Shown here in pieces: positions 28,001-40,313 of a stretch of DNA of 64,000 nt (position 1 is the stretch's first letter; every line of letters begins with the position of its first letter). The position numbers and the translations under genes were made by a program. The notes under the pieces were generated by a model that saw only the letters and a program-made list of their open reading frames with translations, did no database searches and had not been told where the DNA came from. Source of the stretch: Seriola aureovittata. Taxonomy: Eukaryota; Chordata; Actinopteri; Carangiformes; Carangidae. The stretch spans positions 930,001 to 994,000 of the forward strand of contig NC_079386.1 of the NCBI RefSeq assembly GCF_021018895.1. The letters run 5' to 3'.

Positions 28001-31000
28001 CTTGTGGTCAGCTGAGATACTGTTCAATAAATTTAGATCCTTTAAGCGAAAGTGATAACTTATTACAGCAAGGGTGTTGTTTTTGTAGTTTTAGCTATTA
28101 ATCCCATTAGTACAAAACTGTACTAACCATGTTAATTGGGTAAAAAAGGCACATTCAGGTTGTAAACAAACTCCTCAGTTAGCTGAACTTATTTGGAGGA
28201 GAAAATGAGGTGAACAATAAAGTGTTACCTTTCAACCGTCATGTATTTGCTGAAGTTTTGCACACACACAAACCGTTTTCCTGTTTTTAGGTAATTTAGA
28301 TAATAAGATGCTAAACTGCCCCTGACACTGAAACTAAGATTAGTAGCTACAGGGTTATCATTACTGTTAGAACCACAGACTGTAAATAAAGATGGATGTA
28401 GCCTCCGTGACATCACCCTAAGGTTTCTGCAGGGTGGTTCTGAAGCTCAAGCTGTTTTCAGGGACCACATCCTTCTGAGGATGCAGTCTATGATGGCTAC
28501 GAAGGGCCACACTTTCGTAGGAAGGTGTGGCCCTTCGTAGCTGTCGTAGACCGCAAAGGCTAAACCGAAATGAGACAGTCAGGTGTACGGAGGATTTTCG
28601 CTGTGCGTCACTAGCTGTTCCCGCTCTTATTTTTGTGTGGCTCTTGTCTTCTAGCAGCTTTCTAAAAAAGAAAAAACTTGAGGTTTTAAGGCCCATGGTT
28701 TTAACGGTTGTACTATTAGCTGTTGCATTGAGCTGAGACCCAATACTTACATTTAACAGTGTAATCCTCAGGCTCTCTGTCAGTGTTGTTTTCTTTCATT
28801 ACCCGGGCACAATGAATCTTGGGATAGGTTGTCCACCTGCTCAGGAAAAGGACATAAAGAGGATTTGTAAAGGGTCACGCAGCTGTGACGCATTCTGTCT
28901 TCACAATACAGCCTCTGGAGGATGTGGCCCCTGAATTGGGACACATGCTTCTGAGTGAACTGCTCCACCATTGCCATTTTGTTAGTGTCTGACTCCGCCC
29001 CTAACTCCCAGCTAATCCAAAAATGGACAGAGAGGAGGGGTGTGGGTGGAGCTAAGACTTGGGTGCATGGGTGGAATCACACCCTCAGCCACCTGTCACT
29101 CAAAGAGGACATGCCCTCATTTATATATAACTTTAAGTTTAAATATAATGTGAACAGGTGAGTTATATAAACAGTTATTAGCTGTCATACTAGACCAAGT
29201 AAAGGTGTAACTCCAAACCCCTGAGTGTACTGAAAGGAACAAGGGTTTATTTTGCTCCTTATGAGTTCAACTTTTCATGTGTCACTTCTTTCACATTCTG
29301 ACAGTTTGACCAATAAAAAGACATTTTTCACTAAAACATCAAAGACTGACTAGATTGCTCATTCAATGGCAACAGTGTATACTTTCATCAGTACCTTTAA
29401 ACTTAAAACGTCGCCACTTGAAATGCATTGTGCGGTTTTGTAGTTAATTTAGGCCAATCCACTTAAAATTATTATTGATCATAGATGATTGGACTCACGA
29501 AAATATCACTTTGGCTTCTGGGAAGCTGCAATGAGGATTTTTCACTATTTTTCAACATTTTTGACCAAATAATAAATCGCAAAATCAAATAACAGATGAA
29601 CTGATAATAAACAATAGTTGCCGTCCTCCAGGACCCTTTTCTGTGTGACAGATTTCACCTATGTGTGAACTTAGCTGCGCTGGCAGGACACCTTAAACGG
29701 GAGTGACACACCCCAGCCACGTTGCTTGCCAGCTTAGTATCTGACTGTGTAGCTGCCTCTGAGCTGCTGATACAGTGTCATACAAGCCTGACTTAACTGA
29801 TGTTTCCCTCCTCATTCCTCCTGCTACAGATGATGGTCAATAGGACTACTGAGGTATACCAATGCTCCTTTAACTCTCTACAGATTCACTATACAGTACC
29901 ATCTCTTTGTCTTTGTCTTCTCTTCCACTGTTTATTTCTCTCACTTCCACAGCACTGCATGGTGTAAATAAAGAATCGTTTGGTTCATTTTACACTTCCC
30001 ACAATTTTCTGTTAGTTTGGTAGTATAAGAAGCCACCATGCACGGCTGATAGGAATGGCCACACCACTGCCATGTGTCCTGCATTCAGGCACTGCACACC
30101 ATCTGCTGTAGTTGTCGCTTTGGATTTTTATTATTCATACTCTGTTTGCATTTTCATTCCTTCTTTTCAGTTTGTATTCATTTTTGTTATCGGCTCTTTT
30201 TTTTTTTCATATTTGATTCTCAGTTCATTTACAAATATCTCTAAACAACATCTTTATTGAGATGTACGGTTTATTGATTTATTTTAAATGATTATATTTT
30301 CCTCCTGTAAGGTTTTGATTTGATGAATACTATGCTGATGCATCTTTGGAACAGCTACGAATGTATATTGTCTATGGGTCCGTCTTGTAATCTGTTGTAC
30401 TGCATGACTTCTAGAGATACACTATGAAACAGCATTGGTTAAATGACTGCAAATATTACAATATACTGTTCCACATTTATGGAAGTCCAGCACTGCCAAC
30501 AGAAAAATGAAAACATTTAATCAAATTTAAATATTTTTTGTTTTTATTTTTATAGATACTATAAAATGCATTGTTACTTCCGAAATTAATACTTTTTATG
30601 AATAATTTTCAATATTCTCCAAAGCCTAAATAAAAATTTAAGTTTCGTTTTCATTTTCAAATCAGCAGAAAATGTACAATTTATGTAATCTTGAAAAAAG
30701 CAAACTGGACTCTGACATTTGAAAAGAAATGAAGTGGTGTGCATGTTTTTTTTGTTTTTTTTACTAAGTTGAATTTTATTTCCTCTCGGAGGTTCTGATG
30801 ATGGACTTTGTCAGATTTGACAAAAGAGGCCTAGGGAATCTTTCCATTATAAAAATGGCCATTAAACACAGCAATAATCATTTGATTGAGCTAAAATGAA
30901 AATATAATCCGAATTCATCTTTACAATCCAGTTTTTCAGTTTAGAGTCAACATTGTCCACCATTTTGAAAAATTTTGATTAATAGTAACAGTGTTTTGTT

Positions 31001-34000
31001 TTGGAGTAAACTGAAAATTTCCTGTCAGTGGAATTTTTTCTTTTTGGCAGTAATTGTGCATGTTTACACATGATAATTGAAATGCAAATAATTTCTTTTC
31101 TGCCGTACATAATGAAAATACAAATTTAAATTAATTAAATTATTTCATTTTAATATTGGCAACTCTGGTTTTCCATATTTAACAGCTTCCTAAACAAGTA
31201 TTTCAAATGCATGCATTTCTATGAAAGATTTGTAACTTACTGGACTATAACTTTAGCTCTTTTACAACTACAAACAATGCTAATCATTAACAGCATGGGA
31301 AGCTCATAATGTGTTTAAAATACTAAACTGCTTGGCCAAAGATTTGGCATTGAATAGCATGTTGCATCCATGCTGCCTTAATTTGCACCATTCTAAGCTT
31401 TTGACTGTGTAAAGTTTGAAACCATCACGTTAGCCACTGTATTCTTCACACTTTTGTAAACGACTTTTTCACATTAAATCGGACCACACTTACAGAACGG
31501 CAAGGTAAGGCAAGAATTTCACAACTACTCCAACCTGCTCTGCAATCTCTAACTTTTCTCATATATTTCTCATTGCTAACTCTAAGACTTTATGACATAC
31601 AGTTAACATAGTGCAATGTGGTGATGGGAACTCTTCCCCACTCGTTATGTGCCACTCTATGATTTTACTATCATTTGATTTTGGGTATCTGATATTGTTT
31701 GTCCATTTTCATGTCAATCTCTGTGCGTGTATTTCTCTTTGTTCTGCTTTTGTTTTGGTCTTTTTCATTTTGGTTCTTGAAGCCAAAGGTTTTCTTTCAT
31801 TTTGGTTTCTGTGGTTGAAAACCTGCATGGAGGTGATGTGACGAGTGTGTTTTGGGGTTGTATGTGTGGGTGCTTCATATACTGACTTGAATATTTTCAA
31901 AATTATTTTTTTCCCGTGACTTTTACATTTTCCTTTTTTTTCAGTTTACCTTTTGTTCACCTGTGATGCTTGATGCAACTGCTGCATGCTGGGAAGACTC
32001 AAGGTCAAGAGGCGCGGGTCAAAGTTTAAGGACATGAAGTAAAAATCTGACCTCTGTCCTCCTCTCTGTGTGTCTGTCTGTTTCCTGTCTGTCTTTCAGA
32101 GTGGATTCACCCCTCTGCATATCGCTGCCCACTACGGGAATGTCAACGTGGCCACGCTCCTGTTGAACCGAGGGGCGGCAGTCGACTTCACTGCAAGGGT
32201 AGGATACCACACACTAGGGGTTTCACAGAATAGTCGACTATTCGAATATTACAACCACTAGTCGACACTGTGCATTGCTGTAGACTAATCGTTCATCTGT
32301 GATTTTAGCACGGTGCAGTAATAAAGCAGCGGCATCTACAATGCATCTACAGCAGATATGCAGCAGGGGGCGCTGTGGGTATTTGCTGTTGTAGTTGTAG
32401 TTGTTGACAAGTCACACGTGATACTGTTGGGCGCTAAAGCAGCAGAAATGCAGCGAAAACAAGAGGCAGAGAGAAACATGACTGTACGCCCCGATGCTCG
32501 ACAGTCAACAGTGTGGAAATATTTTACCAAGGCAGATAAAACCGTCAGCTGCAATATATGTAAGGCTACTCTAAAGTACCACCGAAGTACCAGCGCTATA
32601 CATAACCATTTGAAGCTACACCCGCTCATGGTTACCAAGAGCAACAACGAGGAGAAGCGCCAACAGAGGGAACAAAGCAGGCAGACGACAATCGGAGAAT
32701 TTTCCAAGCGTCCGATCACCGACCACAGAAAAAGGGAAATAACAGGTCTGTTGGTAAATTTCATTGTGCTGTCGCTGGAAGAGAGCAGTCGTCATGCAGT
32801 CAAACGGTATCTCCAGGTCAGACAAGCTGCTGGGGATTTAGTCCAATCAGATCGCGGCTCATTTTTAAACAGCCTCTCAGAGCCAATCGAAGGCATTGGT
32901 ATTTCACCTACCCCCAGGTTGGTCCCGCCTACACCCTTTACTGGTTGTATGAGACGTTTTTGACGATAATTGATCATTGTTATTGGGTGAAAAAAATATG
33001 ATAGATCTCCCGCGATTAATCGACTAGTCGACTACTTTTTGGGAGTAGTCAATGACTACAAAAATACAGCACTCGTGAATGCCCTACCACACACACACAC
33101 ACACACACAGTCGTGTTTCCTAACCTTAAAGAGATAGTTGAGGTCATTTGACGTGGGGTTGTGTGAGGTAGTCATGCATAGTCAGTGTGTTACCTGCAGT
33201 AGATTCAGATCAGTGCGCTGGCAGTTTAGAGAAGCAGCAGGGAACACGGAACGTTACCAGATCAATGTGCTGCTGTGGGCGGGGCCAGAAGAAAAAAACG
33301 TGTTTGACACTTTTAAAAGTTGCCCACCGAAACAATCCAATACCTGGTTCAATGTACACTTCATGTAGAATATTTTCAGCACATATCTTCCTATCAAAAC
33401 ACCACTTTCCTTTGGTACTACATTTTTCTCGATTGCTGAAATACCATATTCCTATGCACAAGCACACCTACAGCACGCACTGTGTTACGCCGCAGGTCAG
33501 CTGAGTGAACTTGAAAGAGCTAAACTTCACTCTGTTTGCAGGGGATTGTTTCAGTGACTCAGCCACATGTTTGAGCCTCAGTCAGACCCAGATTCAGAGG
33601 AGGAGTCTGTTGAGACCAGAGCCAGAGACCAGCAGACGTATCAGAGCGGTTAGCATAGTTAGCATCTTTTATTTGTTTATGTTGTTTGTTAGCTTGTAAC
33701 TGACAGTGGCTGACACAGTGTTAGTGGTTGTGCTGATGCTAACTCTCTCTCTCTGTACTGACAAGGCTTCAGGTTTATTTAGCCCCGCCCCCCGTCCCCA
33801 CAGGTTGACAGGATTGGTTCCTTAGGTTTGTGACGTATGAAACCCTGGCTGTCTGAATCTGTTTTTATGAGACTGTCATTGGTTCAGTGCAGTTCAAGGT
33901 GGAAACACTCAGTCATGGTGTTGATGATTATTTCTCTCATCATATGACTTGTATTATATAAAAACATCATATGGATGTTAACATGGTTAAACCCTGTATT

Positions 34001-35036
34001 TTCATCAGAGGGTCTTTAATATAGTTTTCGCTCATTTTTAAACATTGTTGACAACTTCATTTGGGTAGTGAACAACTTGAAGCAATTTTATATTTAGCTC
34101 AGGTTTTTGTACTTTCATGTGTTGTCACATTGGTGAAAATTTTTTCTTTTCTTAACTGTCCTGGGCTCTAGTGGGCACCAGGACAAATCTGATGATGTAC
34201 TTTTGAGTCAGCAAATCTGAAGTCTGAGTCCTCGTCTACCCCCACCCACCCCGCTGTTGTCCTTTTGTCCCCAGCCTCATCACTGTGTGTGGGCTCAAGA
34301 TCTACAAGCGCTCACATGCACACAAAGAAAACCCTCTTCTAGTGGGGCCTCCTCTTTTCATGGATCAACACATAACACAGAGGCAGAGTTTTTAACTGAG
34401 GCAAATGGCTTTGAAAAGGCCAGGCTTCGTTTGTAGACAGGGTGTCTGACCAAATACCAAACCTTCCCCACAGTCCAAAACGCTAACTTTCATTTATGGT
34501 CAGACCTTTTCCACTGTGAGTTCTATTCCTTTATCAGCATCATCCAGAAAATGAATTCAGATGTCCTATTTTTAACCATGCAAACAATGTGGATAAGAAT
34601 AGCACTTTTTGTACTTTGCAACAAAAATAAAATAAATAACACACACACATTTGTACTTGTCTGACTGGAAAGGAAGCTGCAGAGATTTAAAATCCCACGT
34701 GGTTAAAAAGGTTTGAGAGAATGTGCTCCTTTATCTGTGTAGACCAGATACCATCCCACAGAGATGATCAGACTGTACTGTTCCAAAGTGACAGTACGGA
34801 TCAAACAAGGCTTCTTCAGCAGGTGCAGGTCAAATGGATTTGGACAAAAGGTTACAAAAAATACCCGATGCAGAATTAAAGAGAAAATTTAAAATGTGTT
34901 CAAAATGTGAAAGAAGCTAGTTCCATGTCTCTGCTGTTCAATGATGTAGGTGTTATCTCTGCAACACAAACAGAACATGTTTAGTCTCAAACACAAGGAG
35001 TAAAATGTTACAATTGGTTAGTTATAACAGAAACGG

Positions 35037-35087
<51 letters not shown>

Positions 35088-38000
35088 AATTATGGTAAAA
35101 AGTCATACGAGTGTTTCGATATCAACTTTTCGTAACTAAACCAAACCTTATATCATCCTGTTACTTTTCATATGTGTAATGTTGTTACAGCTAACCACGA
35201 GCTAGCTAATAGCTAACACTGACAACATGAAACATATATCTACATAGACTCACAATAAACATGAAGTTTGAAGAGTTAAACTACAGACTATCAAAAAAAT
35301 AAATCAAGTTAAAAAAAAATGTCAAAATTGTTTTTTATTTTTATTTGTGTCGGATTATTATTTTCTTTTAAATAGGATTTTATTTAATTATGGAATTTCA
35401 TTTTTATGGATTCGTTTTTTCTGTATATTTAATTTCTATATCAGTAACGTGTGAATGACTGTGTCTAATAAAGATAACATGCATTTCTGTCCTCTCTGCA
35501 GAATGGGATTACTCCTCTACATGTGGCCTCCAAGCGTGGCAACACTAATATGGTTCGCCTGTTACTGGACCGTGGCTCTCAGATTGATGCTAAAACGAGG
35601 GTGAGTAACGCGAAAAAACACAGCTCAGGTAAAGCTGCAAGATCTTCTGTCTGAGCCGTAGACTGAATATCATGAAACACGCATCCTCTCCTTCCTCCAC
35701 CTCACCTGCTCAGGCCCGTTTTCTCCGCTTGGTTGCTATTGGTGATGAAACACAGACCAAATGTTTCTGCTGTTACATTCACACTCACAACGAATGGTCA
35801 GCTCATGACTATTCATCTCCATTAGCAACAACAGATGTGAGTATTAACTAGCTGCTGGTGGGTCAGTGGATTAAATTCAGTGTCACTCTGGACTTCCTGA
35901 CCTGGCGTTATTTTGTCGTGTACCAGCATGACACCCGGGTTATTAGCTGGATTTGATTCAGACCCATGCAAACAACACCCAGCCTGGATCAGTCACTGGC
36001 TCCATGTAGAAACCTGTCTGTGTTACAGCAGCTGGGGTCAGGAGGTTGAGGTTAAGCCATTGACCTCAAGTTACCTGACTCGGTTAAAGGGACTTCTGCA
36101 TCAGGTCTTGTTCTTTAGCCTCTAGCCAGATCAGTGTCGGTACATGCTGAATGCTTATGAATAAGTGTGTGTGTGTGTGTGTGTCTGTGTGTGTGTGTAG
36201 GATGGTCTCACTCCCCTCCACTGTGCAGCTCGGAGTGGGCATGATTCAGCTGTGGAGCTGCTGCTGGAGAGAGGAGCACCCTTACTGGCCAGGACCAAGG
36301 TGTGTCACATGTCCATTCACATTTTACTGAATTCATTTCCACCTAGAAGCTGCTCAGATCAGACTGACAGTTATTGTCACTGTTTCATGGTCAAGTCAAG
36401 AACTATTTAAAGCAGGGGTCGGCAAGTAAGTTTGGCCTCGGGCAAACTTTTTTCTAATCCATTAGATGGGGGTCAGAACATAATCAAAGGCTAATTTAAG
36501 ATATTGATAAAGATGTAACTGGAATTTACTTTGTTACTGTTCACATATGTGGTGCTTTTCATATGCAGTAGTCAGATTACTGTTGGAACTGTATTCATCA
36601 GTTGAATGCTAGCTGTTGTAACATGTGAGGCAGCTTTGGAGTTCTAGGAAGGTTTTTCTTTTACGTTTTGACAAAGTGAGCCCTGCTCTGTTCCCCTCAG
36701 TTCCCCTGCCTCCAGTCTATGTAATAAACCAGGCTAAAAATACCCAGTACTCACTGTATCTCTGGGGTTTATCAATGTTCTCATCAGTATAAAATGCTCT
36801 AAAATGCCTTTGTGGTTTTGAACATTAGACACGTTTGATATATTATGTAATGTGTTAGCAAACAGTTGCCTATTAAGACATCCAGCAGAAACAGATCAAT
36901 ATTAACTTAATATTATTCATTTAAAATCATGTAACACTGATGACACTTCAGTATTCACTCCAGTGCTAAAATATCTGGCTTTTTAGCTGTTAACCAGGTT
37001 TAAGAGCTGAACCTGCTTCGGGGGGGGGGGGGTTTCATATACACCCACAACCCGCTGTATAGTGCTGCTCATTGTTCAGCATTGTAAAATATCCTCCTTC
37101 TTCTCTCTATTGTCCAGAACGGCCTGTCACCCCTCCACATGGCAGCACAGGGTGACCACGTGGAATGTGTCAAACATCTTCTGCAGCACAAGGCGCCGGT
37201 TGATGACGTCACACTGGACTACCTGACAGCGCTCCATGTGGCAGCGCACTGCGGCCATTACAGAGTCACCAAACTGCTGCTGGACAAGAGGGCCAACCCC
37301 AACGCCAGGGCACTGGTGCGATCAAACGATGTCGTGTAGCTGTAATGATTCTCCTGTGGAGCAGATACAGCAAAGACATTTAAAAAGTTTTTTAATAATA
37401 AAGCAGCAATACATAAAAAAAAATGTAGTTGTATTCTGAAGCTATAGTGTTGGAATAGAATGCATCTGACATTGTCAACAATAACCTTTACTGTGTGTGT
37501 GTCCTCGACAGAATGGCTTCACTCCACTGCACATAGCCTGCAAGAAAAACCGTGTGAAGGTGATGGAGCTGCTGGTGAAGTATGGAGCTTCAATCCAGGC
37601 CATCACAGAGGTACTTCACCTGTCTGAACCAAACTAAAGCAGCAAAAATGTTCAGTATTCTTTGAACCTATTGGGTTAACCAGATGGGTTGATGTATTCT
37701 TGTTATCATGCATCTATTAGCATCTTATTCTTGTGCCACAATGTAGTAATGGTATTAAGAAAACATATCAGTTAAATGCATTGAAATGAACATCGGCTAT
37801 ATCTGGACATTTTCCCTCAGTCCAGATTTACCTTTTTGGCAAGAAGCTTAAAAAACTTGTTGCTTAACAGCTAACATTAGCATACAGAGCTAAGGCATGA
37901 CTATTCACATTATCTGGAGAGTGGTCACTGTGGCGACAAGAGACAATTAGTAGATAATGGTAAATGTTAAAACATAGTGTAACATTAGCACGAATAAAGA

Positions 38001-40269
38001 GGACTCATATAGTTTCCTAGCATGCGTTTAGTTTACTGTAAAATAAAGAGCAATCCAAAGTTTGTGCTACTTCTTATTTCAAATGTAACAGTGTCACATT
38101 AAAAACCACAGCTTGACGACACAGCTGTTCCAGGTGTTTAACTTAATGTTTAACGGTAACCATGTATTATCCGTTTGAAAAAACCTGAGGTCAAACCCAG
38201 CAGGAATTTGTTGTTTTTGTGCAGTTCGGTTTAGGGAGGGTTGATGTTGATGTAGGAGTGAAGCATTTTTAATGAGAACATCATGTAGTGTTTTGAATAC
38301 TAATACGTTTGATAAGCTCAAGCATGAGCGTAGGAAAAGACTGACATTTCATCCTGTGGTCCGTCTCCTACCCCTCCCCCCCCCCTGTGTCCAGTCTGGT
38401 TTGACTCCCATCCATGTCGCAGCCTTCATGGGTCACCTGAACATCGTTCTGCTGCTGTTGCAGAACGGAGCCTCGCCCGACGTCAGCAACATTGTGAGTG
38501 ATGAGAATTAACCCAAACAGAGGGCAGGAAAGAACAAGAATTCATTCTCAATTATTTTTTACTTTTAAATGAGAAAAAGTTGCTGGAAATACTATGAAAG
38601 TGGAAGTTTTTAGCTTCAGTATGTGCAAATATCTGTTGAATATGTGTGTGTGTTGACTCTGCTGAGACGTATGCTGTATGTTGTTTGCACAGCGTGGAGA
38701 AACAGCGTTACACATGGCAGCCAGGGCGGGTCAGGTGGAGGTGGTCAGATGTTTGCTGAGGAACGGAGCGATTGTGGATGCTAGAGCACGGGTGATAATC
38801 CTGGTTTCTACAGAAGCTCACGCTACGAACACATTTACTTGAATATTTTGCCACTAAACAGAATAAGCTATTTTTTTTAAAATAAAAATGGATGGGTTGT
38901 TCTTCCTCTGTGCTGTGTGTAGGAGGACCAGACTCCCCTCCATATTGCATCCCGTCTGGGAAAAACAGAGATTGTCCAGCTGCTGCTGCAGCACATGGCC
39001 CATCCTGACGCTGCCACAACCAACGGCTACACCCCCCTCCACATCTCCGCCAGGGAGGGGCAGGTGGAGACGGCCTCTGTGCTGCTGGAGGCCGGGGCTT
39101 CACACTCACTGGCAACCAAGGTGGGTGGAGGAGCCACGTGTTTGTTTCCATATTATACGTCATCTTTATATTTGACCATTTCAACACTAACTAACTCCTA
39201 CAGCAGTGTTCAGAGGTTTCATATCTTATCACTCCCCCCACCCTCTCATGTCTTGTGGCTTGAGCCATGAAAAAAAAACGACATACTTTGAAGCGTAAAG
39301 CATCTATGCTACATTTTAAAGCTTTAGTCACAAAGTAACAAAAAGTAAAAATAAAAAATAAAATCTATTTGTAACAATCCATGAAAGGTTTTTTTAACTA
39401 AAGGGGAAAATTCTGAATGAATACTGAAAATTAGGACAGACTGGGGATGGTTGCAACATTTCTCTCAGTTACTCAGAAACCAACCAAACTTTTATTTATT
39501 AAGTCTGCTGATTAGCCGCACCATTTAAAGATGATCACATAAGACAGATCATTCACTATATTTATTTGAATGGACGAATTCAGTTGTTCCAACTGACTCC
39601 AGCCCTGAGGACGGCTGCAACATAAAAAAAACATTAAATTTCACTATTTCACTTTTTGTCTCAATAAGCACAATATTCTGAAAATATGCACTGTTGTACA
39701 ATAATATTAAATTATTATTTATTCATGTAATAATATTTATCAAAGAGCAGTTATTGAGTTTTGTTTTGTGTAGAAACTGAACCTACCTTCCGTCAATATG
39801 GGCACAATTTATTGATTTTATTGCTTATGATGAACAGAACAGATGTATATATTATAAGAACATGAGAGACTAACAAAATCATTCACAAAATAACTTGGTT
39901 GTATTTTCTTATGCATTAAAATGAGCAATTATCGTTGTATAAGTTGTACTATGAGACAAAATTAGCTGCATATTTTGCCTATTTTGAACTAAAAGCATTG
40001 AAACACACTGTTGTGTGTCTGTTGTGATTTTGCTGCTCAGCTCGGGGACAGTTACAATAACTTGTTGCAACCATCTCCACCCTGTCAGCCATGACAGAAC
40101 ATCATGTGCTACACACACTGACCTTGATACAGGCTAACCCTGTCACTTAGAGGTGACAAGGTTTCTTTAAATAAATGTGTCCCCTGTCTTCCTGGTGGGA
40201 GGGGGATGGTCTAGAATAAGATTGGTTGCAAACGTTGATTTGTTTGGGCCACACTAAAAAATATATATA

Positions 40270-40313
<44 letters not shown>

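Larger units (their letters stand above)
24451..29829 (+). other. ank2: Intron 6
   Basis: 5.4 kb. It contains a possible LINE/SINE tail near 25530-25720, the 21-bp minisatellite at 26189-26384 and nested repeat sequence at 28365-29200. No exon seen. Confidence 0.6.

Noticed and set aside
33567..33650. Acidic mini-frame [15 protein letters not shown]..
   Set aside because: Only about 28 codons; perhaps a transposon ORF scrap, not enough to call.
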